Assembly (NCBI GenBank): GCA_963754065.1
Contig: CAVWFH010000028.1
Span: 1 to 64,000, forward strand
Origin: JALORV01 sp963754065
Lineage (GTDB): Bacteria; Pseudomonadota; Gammaproteobacteria; Burkholderiales; Burkholderiaceae_F
Length of the DNA: 64,000 nucleotides
Direction: 5' to 3'
The notes below the pieces were generated by a model. The model did no database searches. It had not been told where the DNA came from and saw nothing but the letters and a program-made list of their open reading frames with translations. Each line of letters opens with the position of its first letter. Positions within the stretch are counted from its first letter, which is position 1. The position numbers and the translations under genes are program-made. This document shows positions 1-8,854 of this stretch, in pieces.

Positions 1-41
1 ACGCTTCGCTCGGCGGGGCCATTGCGCGGTTCACCAGCCTG

Positions 42-2234
42 CTAGGCCTTGCCCGCGACTGCCGCAGCGGTACGCGCCCGTGATGCGGCCTGTCGCGCAG
101 GGGAGGTCTTCGGGCCGGCACCGCGCTTGGGACGTGGCGCCGCGTGACGCGGGGCCGCGCCGGCCTTCTTGGCGCGGGCCTCGGCGCGGGCGTACGCCCG
201 TGCGCGGCGCGCCCGCTCGGCCAGTGCGAGGACGCGCACGCGCGCGATGTCGTCGTCCGAGAACGGCCCGTTCACCCCCGAGATCGCGGCCAGCTTCATG
301 CCGTGCTTCAGCCCCAGCTTGTAGATCTCGCGCACCTTTTCCCACTCGATCGCGCGGCCGACCGTGAAGTTCTCGAAGCGGCCTTCGAGCGCCAGCACGA
401 TCGTCTCGGCCAGGCAGGCGTAGGCGACGTTCTTCGGCAGGCCGATGTTCTTCATCGATACGTCGCCCGGCAGCTCGATCTCGCCGGACTCGATCACCAG
501 CACGTCCGGCCGCTTGGCCACCTCTTCCGGCGGCAGGTCCAGCGGCCGTGCGACATCGGTGATGACGCAGCCGGGCTTGACCTTCATGATGTCGAGGACC
601 TTCTTGCCGGCGCCGGAGGTGGCGGTGACGATCATGTCCATGTCGGCAATGTCCTTGTCGGCACGCGCCGACAGGAACATCTTCGCCTGTGGCGTTTCCT
701 TCAGGATCGACTCCTTCAGCGCCAGCAGCTTGGCGGTCTCGGGCGAGACCAGGTAGACCTCCTCCGCCACCTGGACCAGCAGCCGCGCGCACACCGAGCC
801 GATGGCGCCGGTGGCCCCCACCACCATCGCCTTGAACTTCACCTTCTCCCGGCCATCTGGCCGCCGCACCAGGCCGAGCTTGAGCACGGCGTCGTGCGCG
901 GCCCACAGCGCACCGGAGGCGGAGTAGCTGTTGCCGGTCGTGATGGGCAGCGGCGCGCGCTTGGCCACCGTGGCGCCGGCGTCACCCACCACCTTGGTGA
1001 AGGCGCCCAGTCCCATGATCTGTGCGCCGAGCTTCTTGGCGATCTTGGCCGCGTCGAGCAGCCGCCGGTAGGTAAATTCGGGGCTGCGGCTCATGATCTC
1101 GCGCGGCGTGCCGCCGACCGAGATCAGCCAACCCTCGGCCTCCACGCCAGTGGGCGAGCGGATGCCGGTGACGTGCGAGTACACGAACGGTGGCGCGAAG
1201 GCCATGATCTTCTCGAGCGAGTCCATGAACACCGGCGGCGACACGCGAGACAGCAGGTCGATCTGCTTGACTGTCTTGAAGTACTCTTGCGACAGCGGAT
1301 GGATCACGAAGGCGAAGCGGTTGACGCGGCGAAAGCCGTTCGGATAGATGATGCGCGGCTCGATGCCGAGGTCGGTAATGATCTCGAGGTAGTCGTCCTC
1401 GAGGAGCTCGTCCGGCTGCTTGCCGGTGGCGGCGATGATCATTGCGTCAAGCAGGTTGGGCGCTAGAACGTGGTCGAACAGGAACGGTGCCCCGTCGACG
1501 ATCAGGTTGACGCCCTTGTCGCGGAACTGCTCGATGCGCTCGTCGTTGACCGTGCTGGTGATGATCGTCTTGCCGGCCAGGTCCTCGAGGCCAAAGGCGT
1601 CCAGCTCGTGCACGGGGGCGACGATCACGGTGGCGCTCTGCATCGCCTTTCTTAGAACGTGCCTGCTCCAGTCGCTCAGCACGCCCTCGGCCAGCACGCG
1701 CGGTGGTTCCCAGCCTGACACGTAGTGCGCGCCACGCTGGTAAAGCGCAAGCGCATCGAGCGACGTCAGCAGCTTGGGCACACCCAGTTGCAGCACCGGG
1801 TCGGCGAACTGGACGTTGTCGGTGTACTCGGCCATCGAAGCGGCCAGCTTCTGGTTCGCGGTGCCCGAGAAGAACAGCACCTTGGCGTTGTTGAAGTACT
1901 GGCCCAGCGCGATCTGCGTGTGGCGTACGGCCCACTCGAGGAAGATCTCGCCCAACCGCTCGCCGCTCGTCACCGGGCTCGCCTTGACCTTGGCCGCGAG
2001 GCGGACCGCGTCCTGCGCTTGCCGGCGCAGCCAGCCGCCGCCGTTACCCTCCTTGGCTACGCCCAGGCCGATCGCATCGGCCTTGCCGTCCCATTGCCTG
2101 ACCAGCTTCTCCGCCGTGGCCAGGCTGCCGTCGGTGCCGAGCCGGCGCACCGTCAGGTGCTGGCCGAGAAACTGAGAGCTGAATCTAAAGTCCTGGCTGC
2201 TCGCGCCAAGGCTGATGCTGATCACGTTTTTCAT
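42..2234 (-). CDS. long-chain acyl-ACP (acyl-CoA) reductase-like dehydrogenase, basic C-terminal tail
   Basis: About 730 aa. The C-terminal half resembles cyanobacterial acyl-ACP reductase, which reduces fatty acyl thioesters to aldehydes. It has a Rossmann motif VVGATGAIGS near residue 471 and the segment AYACLAETIVLALEGRF, which aligns with the family's catalytic-cysteine segment (ACFAEAMLLEFEG-like), placing the Cys near residue 607. The N-terminal ~340 residues are an extension absent from the short cyanobacterial enzyme and I do not recognise them. The last ~55 residues are Ala/Arg/Lys/Pro-rich and look like a nucleoid- or granule-binding tail. Start chosen at the ATG followed by KNVISISLG, not the longer upstream reading, which has no family character. 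It is divergent from an iron alcohol dehydrogenase, suggesting an acyl thioester to aldehyde to alcohol pathway. Substrate is inferred. Confidence 0.72.
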   Translation of the reverse strand: MKNVISISLGASSQDFRFSSQFLGQHLTVRRLGTDGSLATAEKLVRQWDGKADAIGLGVAKEGNGGGWLRRQAQDAVRLAAKVKASPVTSGERLGEIFLEWAVRHTQIALGQYFNNAKVLFFSGTANQKLAASMAEYTDNVQFADPVLQLGVPKLLTSLDALALYQRGAHYVSGWEPPRVLAEGVLSDWSRHVLRKAMQSATVIVAPVHELDAFGLEDLAGKTIITSTVNDERIEQFRDKGVNLIVDGAPFLFDHVLAPNLLDAMIIAATGKQPDELLEDDYLEIITDLGIEPRIIYPNGFRRVNRFAFVIHPLSQEYFKTVKQIDLLSRVSPPVFMDSLEKIMAFAPPFVYSHVTGIRSPTGVEAEGWLISVGGTPREIMSRSPEFTYRRLLDAAKIAKKLGAQIMGLGAFTKVVGDAGATVAKRAPLPITTGNSYSASGALWAAHDAVLKLGLVRRPDGREKVKFKAMVVGATGAIGSVCARLLVQVAEEVYLVSPETAKLLALKESILKETPQAKMFLSARADKDIADMDMIVTATSGAGKKVLDIMKVKPGCVITDVARPLDLPPEEVAKRPDVLVIESGEIELPGDVSMKNIGLPKNVAYACLAETIVLALEGRFENFTVGRAIEWEKVREIYKLGLKHGMKLAAISGVNGPFSDDDIARVRVLALAERARRARAYARAEARAKKAGAAPRHAAPRPKRGAGPKTSPARQAASRARTAAAVAGKA

Positions 2235-2363
2235 GATTTTTCCGTGACGAACCGTTGTCTCCTGAGCAGACTTGATCGTGCCCAGCAGGTTGAAAGGGCC
2301 AACGTCGCGCTTCGGAGCGCGCCTGCACCTCGCAGTCAAGCACAGTGAACACGGAGGTTCTTG

Positions 2364-3722
2364 ATGACAAACAGGCTTGGCGACTTGACCCGCACAATCG
2401 GGCTGCCTGTGGTCAAGAAGGCGGCCGGCGTGGCCACGCGCCTGCTGCCGATCCCACAGCCGACCTTGCTAGTCGGCCCTGGCGCGAGCGCGCGGCTGGG
2501 CCAGGCGATCGCCGCTTTTGGCCACCGCAAGATCCTCGTCGTGTCCGACGGCCTCATCGCAAAGCTCGGCCTGATGAAGTCCTTCCTTGACGCGCTGCAG
2601 GCCGGCGGTACTGCCGTGCTCGTCTACGACGAGATCACGCCGGATGCGCCGATCCCGCTTATCGAGAAAGGCATCGACCTGTACCGCCGCAAGGGCTGCG
2701 ACGCGATCGTCGCCTTCGGCGGCGGCTCGGTGATGGATGCGGCCAAGACCATCGGCCTGGCCGCCGCGAACAACAAGCACCCGCGCAAGCTGGTCGGCTA
2801 CTTCAAGGGCCTGCATGCGCCGCCGCCGCTGTACGCGGTTCCGACCACCGCTGGCACCGGGTCCGAGGTCACGGTCGCCGCGGTGATTTCCGACCCCGCG
2901 CACGAACGCAAGCTCGTGATCGCTGACACGCGCATCGTGCCGCAGATGGCGGCGCTGGACCCGCTGCTGATGGCAGGACTGCCGCCGGCAGTGACCGCCG
3001 CCACTGGCATGGACGCGCTGACGCACGCGGTGGAGGCCTACCTGGGAGATTGGTCGACCGAGTTCACCGACCGCATGGCGCTGTCGGCGGTGGCAATGAT
3101 CTTCGAAAACCTGCCGCGCGCCTATGACCGGGGCGACGACCTAGTGGCTCGCGAGCAGATGGCGCTTGCCTCCACCTACGCCGGCATGGCATTCACCCGC
3201 GCCAACGTCGGCAACGTGCACGCGATCGCACACCAGCTCGGCGGCAAGTACCACACGCCGCATGGCCTGGCCAACGCAATCATGCTGCCGCACGTGCTGC
3301 GCTTCTCGGCCAGCGCGACGGTCGACCGGCTGGCTACGTTGGCGCTGCGCGCCAAGGTGGGTCGCCTTGGCGATTCGCGCGAGGAACTGGCGCGCACGTT
3401 CCTCGACAGCGTGGACACCCTCAGCCGCACGGTCGGCATCCCGCGCACGCTGGAGGCGCTGCGCGAGGCCGATATTCCGGCCCTGGCCAAAGCCGCCTGC
3501 CACGAGGCCGATGCCAACTACCCAGTGCCGCGCGTGATGCTGCAGGCCGACTGCGAGGCGCTGCTGCGCAAGGTGCTGCCGGTGCGCGGCGCTCGGGTGT
3601 CGAAGGCCGCGACGGCCGGGTCGTTGAAGTCGGCGCAGCCGGCCGCCCGCAAGGCGAGCGCGCGCAAGGTCGCGCCGGCGCGACCCGCCCGGCGCCGCAC
3701 CACAGCGCGCACTGCGGCGTGA
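2364..3722 (+). CDS. iron-containing alcohol dehydrogenase with basic C-terminal tail
   Basis: About 452 aa, group III Fe-ADH. Visible motifs are the nucleotide-binding GGGSVMDAAK, the GTGSEVT loop, and the metal-binding histidine segment AIAHQLGGKYHTPHGLANA. GGAGG at 2353-2357 supports the ATG at 2364 (a TTG directly precedes it). The last ~40 residues are Lys/Arg/Ala-rich, beyond the usual ~385-residue family core, and resemble the tail of the divergent acyl-ACP-reductase-like protein. The leader between the two genes contains a perfect hairpin CGCGCT-TCGG-AGCGCG at 2306-2321. Its likely job with the neighbour is interconversion of long-chain aldehyde and alcohol. This rests on context, since Fe-ADH specificity cannot be read from sequence. 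Confidence 0.88.
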   Translation: MTNRLGDLTRTIGLPVVKKAAGVATRLLPIPQPTLLVGPGASARLGQAIAAFGHRKILVVSDGLIAKLGLMKSFLDALQAGGTAVLVYDEITPDAPIPLIEKGIDLYRRKGCDAIVAFGGGSVMDAAKTIGLAAANNKHPRKLVGYFKGLHAPPPLYAVPTTAGTGSEVTVAAVISDPAHERKLVIADTRIVPQMAALDPLLMAGLPPAVTAATGMDALTHAVEAYLGDWSTEFTDRMALSAVAMIFENLPRAYDRGDDLVAREQMALASTYAGMAFTRANVGNVHAIAHQLGGKYHTPHGLANAIMLPHVLRFSASATVDRLATLALRAKVGRLGDSREELARTFLDSVDTLSRTVGIPRTLEALREADIPALAKAACHEADANYPVPRVMLQADCEALLRKVLPVRGARVSKAATAGSLKSAQPAARKASARKVAPARPARRRTTARTAA

Positions 3723-3820
3723 GCGGAACGCTGGCCGACGTCCAGCATTTGCTGACGCAAGTCACGCAGGAACTTGAACGGGTCAGGGCACTGATGGAGA
3801 TCGAGCACCGCCGCTTTTGA
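3719..3820 (+). CDS. possible 33-aa coupled small ORF
   Basis: A GTG overlaps the stop of the iron alcohol dehydrogenase (GTGA junction), and the frame runs 33 codons to TGA. The product would be a short amphipathic helix with regularly spaced Leu/Val and Glu/Arg (for example TQELERVRALMEIEHRRF). No family is recognised. The overlap arrangement suggests translational coupling, but an ORF this short could arise by chance. Confidence 0.25.
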   Translation: MSGTLADVQHLLTQVTQELERVRALMEIEHRRF

Positions 3821-3984
3821 AGGCATCGGGCCCGTGAGTCGATCCGCAAGAAACCCGGGCTCAGAGACGTCTGCGAACTGACGTAGATTGGTTGCCCTCG
3901 CGGTCCGCTTCTGGGCAATTCTTCCAGTGTCCCGCCGCGGCCGCTTCTGGCCGAAATCCGCACGTCCACGGATCCTGCAATTCG

Positions 3985-4704
3985 TCAATGCGGAGCAACG
4001 AGGCGCACAACGGCCAGGCGGCCGTCCGTTCGCCATAAATCCCCGCCTCCATTTCGCCCTTCGTGCTGTTGATGAAAGTCGTCGATCCATTCGATGCCAG
4101 TCGCCCAATGCACACGCACGATTTCGGCGGCGACTCGATCTCGCTCCGCGTCGACGTCCGGACTGATGTGATGCGTAACCTGACCGGTCGTGTAGCTCAA
4201 CCCGGCGCGCTCGTCATAGGTGACCGATCCAAACCAGACCGGCAGCCCGTTGCGCTGTTGATTCCAGCGCCAAAACCGGACATGGTGGCGATGGCGCGGT
4301 CCGCCCGGCACGGGCTGCTCGAATGCCAGATCTTCCTTGCGCCCAAATAGATAAAGTGGGCTGACGGGGGCAGTGTCGTCAGGTCGACGCAGGACGGTGT
4401 CCACCGCAATCCGAACGCTGGATGACAAAGTGACCGGATCGGCCGGAAACCAACCTGCCGCCAGCATCGCTTTGATCAACTGCTCCTCGGAGCCCTCCAA
4501 CGCAATGTTGACCGGATCGCCCGGATGACCGTCCGATGTATGTGTCACACGTGCCACGTCTGGCAGCGGCTTGGCGCGTTCCAAGTAGTACTTCCAAACC
4601 TCCGGCGCGACGAGGTAAGCCACAACGGCCCAGATCGCAAGCCCCAGCGCGATCCAGCGCCAGCGTCTGCGCTGCTTTTTCTCAGGCGATTCTTGATCGG
4701 CCAC
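3985..4704 (-). CDS. LssY C-terminal domain protein, membrane anchored
   Basis: 239 aa. A basic N-terminus and one hydrophobic segment (about residues 16-36) are followed by the LssY_C domain. Characteristic stretches are GDPVNIALEGSEEQLIKAM, GWFPADPVTLSSSVRIAVD, PLYLFGRKEDLAFEQ and the closing GGDLWRTDGRLAVV. LssY_C is a domain of uncertain function, found alone or at the end of DedA/PAP2-type membrane proteins. Here it is alone, facing the periplasm if the anchor orientation follows the positive-inside rule. It sits in a short lower-GC run of accessory genes. Confidence 0.85.
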   Translation of the reverse strand: MADQESPEKKQRRRWRWIALGLAIWAVVAYLVAPEVWKYYLERAKPLPDVARVTHTSDGHPGDPVNIALEGSEEQLIKAMLAAGWFPADPVTLSSSVRIAVDTVLRRPDDTAPVSPLYLFGRKEDLAFEQPVPGGPRHRHHVRFWRWNQQRNGLPVWFGSVTYDERAGLSYTTGQVTHHISPDVDAERDRVAAEIVRVHWATGIEWIDDFHQQHEGRNGGGDLWRTDGRLAVVRLVAPH

Positions 4705-4925
4705 GGTGGACTGGGTTTCCCTTTGCGTCGGTTCAGGACTCTAGCGTGGAGTTTCCCCCTGGCGGCCAGCTAACAGACCTTGGCCACCAACCGGCAGCAG
4801 TCGGCCGGTGGTCAGGCGTTGTCGGTCAGTGGCAACTCGGTTGCTTGATGTCAATGGCGGTTGTTGGCCAGAGTCGGCTGGCAAAAAGCCACCGCAGACG
4901 CACTGAAGGCATAAGCCCAAGCCCA

Positions 4926-5248
4926 TCATCTGAGTATTGGTCGCAGCTCCTCAAGCTTGACGAAGAGGTGCCACACGAGTTGCTCGTCCCATTGATGCGA
5001 TGGGGATGCAAGTCCTTTAGAGCCGGGTCGTTGGAGTAACTGTCAACGGCATCCTTGGATGCCCACTCGACGAGGATCAGTACCGAGCGCGGCTCGATAC
5101 TCCCGGTGGCGGCCTCACGAAACCTTCCAAAGGCAACTACGCGACCGCCGTGTGCTTGCACTTCGCCGGCAGAGCGGCGCGAATATGCCAAGTACTCTTC
5201 CTTTTTGGAGACATCGAAGAGGTTGAGCGCGTAGACCGGCCCGTACAT
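4926..5248 (-). pseudogene. DUF1330 family protein, frame interrupted near its C-terminus
   Basis: The reading frame from the ATG at 5248 (GAGG just upstream) encodes a DUF1330-type ferredoxin-like fold: MYGPVYALNLFDVSKKEEY, then VSV-like strand VLILVEWASKDAVDSYSND and LKDLHPHR. After GTSN the frame shifts. The expected end, VWHLFVKLEELRPILR followed by TGA at 4926-4928, lies in the next frame. One missing base near 4977-4981 (AACTCGTGTGG where AACTnCGTGTGG is expected) restores it, giving ~107 residues. Unrepaired, the frame runs on to 4826 as unrelated sequence. The cause may be a sequencing error or true decay. Confidence 0.75.
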
Positions 5249-5357
5249 AGGCGCCTCGTGGATCGAGTTATCAAGCGGCTTGAGCTGTCGCTGGCGATGT
5301 CGGCCATTGGGCAGATTCTGAACCAGCAGCTGACGGCAGGTTGTGGCCGTAGTGAGT

Positions 5358-5822
5358 CTAGATTGAGTCGAGGTCCTTCAAGAGAAGATCCCGCTCGTCC
5401 TTCTCTTTGATGGCACCCGCAAGCGTCTTCGCTTGCTCCTTGTGGGATCGGGTCAGGTCTTTGTCGCCGGCAGTCTTGGCCGCTCTGGCGAGCGCTTCAT
5501 GCGCGTAGCCAAGGTAGAACGGCTCCAGTTCACCGCTATACGACATGCAGACCTCCGCCTGTCGACGCGCTTCGGCCGCATTGCCCAGCAACGACTGAAT
5601 CCTCGATGCTTGCCAGAAGCCAACTGAAAGATGCTGGTTACCGCAGTCGGGGCGCTGCAACCAGTGATAAATCGACGCCTGGTTCAGCGCGACCATCAGT
5701 CGGTCATCTTCCGCTGTCCGATCTTTCTTCTCGATAAGGTCCCACGCGCTGTTGAAGCAGTGAGCCGCGAAATACTTGTGCGCCGCCGCGGCATCAAACG
5801 CGGGACTCTTCGCCTTGGGCAT
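5358..5822 (-). CDS. hypothetical protein, helical repeat-like
   Basis: 154 aa from the ATG at 5822, chosen because GGAGAG lies 7-8 bases upstream; a longer reading to 5861 adds only a basic stretch. The protein is predominantly helical with alternating Ala-rich amphipathic segments and reads like two to three tetratricopeptide-type helices (SIYHWLQRPDCGNQHLSVG, YLGYAHEALARAAKTAGD). No catalytic motif or signal peptide is seen. It is probably cytosolic. I do not recognise a named family. Confidence 0.7.
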   Translation of the reverse strand: MPKAKSPAFDAAAAHKYFAAHCFNSAWDLIEKKDRTAEDDRLMVALNQASIYHWLQRPDCGNQHLSVGFWQASRIQSLLGNAAEARRQAEVCMSYSGELEPFYLGYAHEALARAAKTAGDKDLTRSHKEQAKTLAGAIKEKDERDLLLKDLDSI

Positions 5823-6025
5823 GCCTGCTCTCCGTCTGCTTTCGGGCGATTTTGGCGCCACGCGCTGACGGCGGCAACTCGCCGGTCACGGGCGCAATTT
5901 GCCCCGTCCCCGCGAGTGAACGCCGGTTGTGTTTCACCAATCGATTCAGATGTCACCTGAATTTTCACGGTCCCGAGTCGCAATCGTGAGGTGTGGCGGC
6001 AACGCCGCGCCGCTAGCCTTATTGC

Positions 6026-7135
6026 ATGGTCTTTCTCGAATTGCTCGTCGCGGGACTCGCGTCTGGGTTTCTTGCCGGGCTGCTCGGAATCGGCGGGGGC
6101 TTCGTTGTCGTCCCCGTATTGATGCTCCTGTTGCCGCAATTCAACATCGCCGCGGACATCGCGCCCCAAGTCGCCGTCGCAACGTCGCTCGCGGCTATGG
6201 TGCCGACCGCGTTGTCAGCGCTGTTCACACAGTATCGACGCGGCTTCCTTGACACGAAGTGGGTGGCGCAACTGGCACCGGGTGCGGCGGCCGGCGCTCT
6301 CGTCGGGGCGCAATTGGCTCGACACATCCACGGCGCGTGGATCGCAGCCTTCTTCGCCCTCTATGCAGGGTATTTTGCGCTGAAGATGCTGCGCAACCGT
6401 GTCGTCGACCTTGAACAGTCGAGTTGGCTGACACCCATGATCCGTCGAGTGAAGTCGCCTTGGATTGGCCTTGGCATCGGCAGCCTTTCGGCGCTCGCGG
6501 GCGTTGGCGGAGCGAGTCTTACGGTCCCATACCTGCTGCTCGGGAAGGTCGACATGCACCGCGCGGTGGCCGTGTCGAGCGCAGTGGGACTGGCAATTGC
6601 CGCTGCCGGTGCGTTGAGCTTCGCCGTCGGTGCCAACACGGTCGCAGCAGACAAGACGTTGGTCGGCCTGGTTTGCTGGCCGGCCGCTCTCACGATCGCG
6701 TTCAGCGCGATCTTCATGGCGCCGCACGGCGTTGCCGCTTCGCACAAGCTGCCAGTGCAACAACTGAAGCGCGCATTCGGCGGTGTGCTACTGGCGGTGT
6801 GCGCAACAACACTTATCAAACTTGCTGTGCCCGCGCCGCAAAGCGCGGAAGCTGCCGCATCGGCTCACGACACAGGGCAGTGCGTTGCTCTAGGTCGGGG
6901 AGGCCGCGATCGGGCGCTTCTGCTGATGCGCGGCGTTGTCCGCACCCGGCCGACTCCAGGCTCGCCTTCAACAAAAGTATCAGCGCTCAGGCCCGGGCGG
7001 CGACCTGGACGGCAGAAGCACGGTCGACAGCGCGACCAGGATCAGCGCGAGTGCAACGTAGTCCTGCCACGACGGCCGTTCGCCGAGCAGCCACATGCCG
7101 GAGAACACTCCGAGCACCGGGATCATCATCACTGA
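6026..7135 (+). CDS. TauE/SafE family sulfite/organic anion exporter
   Basis: Residues 1-270 form a typical TauE/SafE membrane protein. The glycine-rich first repeat motif GLLGIGGGFVVVPVLM and the second-repeat motif SALAGVGGASLTVPYLL are both present, with about eight hydrophobic segments. The family exports sulfite, sulfoacetate or related anions, or imports uncharacterised ones. The family normally ends near residue 265-275, but here the open frame continues ~98 codons with Arg/His-rich, non-membrane sequence and overlaps the opposing EamA gene by 156 bases. A stop (TAG at 6891) lies in the next frame, so the tail may be an indel artefact. The start has no strong Shine-Dalgarno. Confidence 0.83.
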   Translation: MVFLELLVAGLASGFLAGLLGIGGGFVVVPVLMLLLPQFNIAADIAPQVAVATSLAAMVPTALSALFTQYRRGFLDTKWVAQLAPGAAAGALVGAQLARHIHGAWIAAFFALYAGYFALKMLRNRVVDLEQSSWLTPMIRRVKSPWIGLGIGSLSALAGVGGASLTVPYLLLGKVDMHRAVAVSSAVGLAIAAAGALSFAVGANTVAADKTLVGLVCWPAALTIAFSAIFMAPHGVAASHKLPVQQLKRAFGGVLLAVCATTLIKLAVPAPQSAEAAASAHDTGQCVALGRGGRDRALLLMRGVVRTRPTPGSPSTKVSALRPGRRPGRQKHGRQRDQDQRECNVVLPRRPFAEQPHAGEHSEHRDHHH

Positions 7136-7876
7136 CAACCCGCTCGCCGCAGGCGGCAGCTTGCGCGCGAGCATCGACCACACGACGTGGCAGAACGCGA
7201 TCGCCAGCACCATGTTGTAGGCGATCGATGCCCATTCGAGCGTTCCCGGCATGCGCCAGCGCGCGAATTCGAACATCGTCGTTGCGACCATCATCACGGC
7301 AAGCGTGAGCACGAGCATCCAGAAAGTCAGCGCGATGATCGGCATCCCGGTCAAGTGCCTGCGAATCAGGTGCGTGCCGTAGCCCCAGGCTGCCGCAGCG
7401 GTCAACATCAGCAGCGTTCCGAGCGGGGCACCTGCGAGAGAGGTCAGCTCGGAGGCGAGCAGCAGCACGATGCCGACCGCTGCGGCGAGCACGCCAAGCC
7501 AGTGCCGCGGCAGCGGACGTTCGTTGAAAAGCAGCAGCCCGAACACGACAGCCCAGACTGGCATCGTGTAGCCGAGGATCGCTGCGCGCCCGGACGGCAG
7601 CATCTTGATCGCGAGGATCGCGAGCAGGTGCCAGACAATCACGTTCGGCAGTGCGAGCTTGACGATCGTCGGCCACGCACCGGGCGGAACCCGCAGCGAG
7701 ATCCCGCGCGCAACGGCCCACGCCCAGATCACGACCAGGCCGCCGGCGATGCAGATCGAGCGGAAGAATAGCGGCGGCAGTTGCGCAACGCCGAGCTTCA
7801 TCACCGGCCAGTTCACGCCCCAGAACAGCGTGAGCAACAGCAACAGTATCAGGTCGCGGCGCGAGAGCTGGGACAT
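6980..7876 (-). CDS. EamA/DMT superfamily transporter
   Basis: 298 aa with ten hydrophobic segments arranged as two EamA repeats. The first begins with LFWGVNWPVMKLGVAQLPP and the second with AAAWGYGTHLIRRHLTG. The ending LLGERPSWQDYVALALILV is typical of the drug/metabolite transporter superfamily. Members export amino acids, metabolites or drugs, and the substrate cannot be read from sequence. The gene is convergent with and overlaps the tail of the TauE frame. Confidence 0.9.
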   Translation of the reverse strand: MSQLSRRDLILLLLLTLFWGVNWPVMKLGVAQLPPLFFRSICIAGGLVVIWAWAVARGISLRVPPGAWPTIVKLALPNVIVWHLLAILAIKMLPSGRAAILGYTMPVWAVVFGLLLFNERPLPRHWLGVLAAAVGIVLLLASELTSLAGAPLGTLLMLTAAAAWGYGTHLIRRHLTGMPIIALTFWMLVLTLAVMMVATTMFEFARWRMPGTLEWASIAYNMVLAIAFCHVVWSMLARKLPPAASGLSVMMIPVLGVFSGMWLLGERPSWQDYVALALILVALSTVLLPSRSPPGPER

Positions 7877-8070
7877 CGCGAGTACGGCGGGAGGAGAAGT
7901 CAGGCGAGCGAAGGTCTGCTTTTACCCGACCATCAGCAGTCCGCCAACGGCGGCTCTCGGCCGACTGTAGCTAGCCCCAGTCCTCGCTCTGGCGCCCCTT
8001 CCTTACGCGCAGCGAAAATTGCAGCGACAGAGAAGGCTTGCATATGAGCTGGGATCCCAGAGGTCCGCCT

Positions 8071-8847
8071 TCAGACGAGCGGCGCTGCATGCACTCGACA
8101 TGTGTAGCGCATCTCGATCGTTCCGCCCTCGGCGTGGGAATCGAACAGCTCGCGCAGTGCCGCCATCAATTCCGCGTGTCGCGGTTGACCGGGCGCCGGC
8201 AGATAGGATGCGGAGCCGGCCAGTGCCGCCAGCATTGACCAGTCCATGCGCCGAAGGTGGCGGAACTCCGCAACCGGCGGCACCTGGCCACCGAAGTACA
8301 CGGGGATCGCGTCGGTGCCCTGGTGCCGATAACGGATCGCGAGGTAGTCGTTGCCGAACTCGACCAGCAGGGCGTCGTAGCCGGCGAGAAAGGGCGTGGC
8401 GGCCAGATCGCGATCGTTCCAAAGCAGAGCCGCCCAGCCACCCGGCCGCAGGATGCGCAGCGACTCTGCGCGAAATCGCCCGGGGTCGAACCAGTGAAAG
8501 GCTTGCGCGGCGATCACGAGATCGACCGCGCCGTCCGCGAGCCCGGTTGCATCGGCCGTGCCGTCGCGGGGCTCGTATTGGGCATGGCGCGCGAGAAACT
8601 CGGCGCTGGCGGCGCGCATCGGTGCGTTCGGTTCGATGCCGATCACGCGGTGGCCGGCCGCCAGAAACGGTTCGGCCGAGAGGCCTGTGCCCACGCCGAT
8701 GTCGGCAATCACGCCCCGCTTGGGCAAAGCGGGCAAGGCGCCGATGCGTTCCAGATGCGTGACGACTTCATGCGGATAGCGCGGCCGACCCGCAAGGTAG
8801 GCCTCGACGCGGTCGGAGAAGCGTTCAGTCGAGTCGGCGCCGCTCAT
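8071..8847 (-). CDS. class I SAM-dependent methyltransferase
   Basis: 258 aa. Methyltransf_11-type fold: motif I VIADIGVGTGLSAEPFLAAG near residues 46-65, acidic post-I IGIEPNAPM, motif II region GAVDLVIAAQAFHWFDP and motif III LRILRPGGWAALLW. The N-terminal ERFSDRVEAYLAGRPRYP is typical of a widespread family of small-molecule methyltransferases with unknown substrates. It lies 7 bases after dapB and ends a long co-directional minus-strand series. Confidence 0.87.
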   Translation of the reverse strand: MSGADSTERFSDRVEAYLAGRPRYPHEVVTHLERIGALPALPKRGVIADIGVGTGLSAEPFLAAGHRVIGIEPNAPMRAASAEFLARHAQYEPRDGTADATGLADGAVDLVIAAQAFHWFDPGRFRAESLRILRPGGWAALLWNDRDLAATPFLAGYDALLVEFGNDYLAIRYRHQGTDAIPVYFGGQVPPVAEFRHLRRMDWSMLAALAGSASYLPAPGQPRHAELMAALRELFDSHAEGGTIEMRYTCRVHAAPLV

Positions 8848-8854
8848 CGTGTAC

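Noticed and set aside
3985..5822. Integron cassette array
   Set aside because: Small DUF genes in one direction suggested cassettes, but no pair of RYYYAAC/GTTRRRY sites with attC spacing was found between them and there is no integrase.
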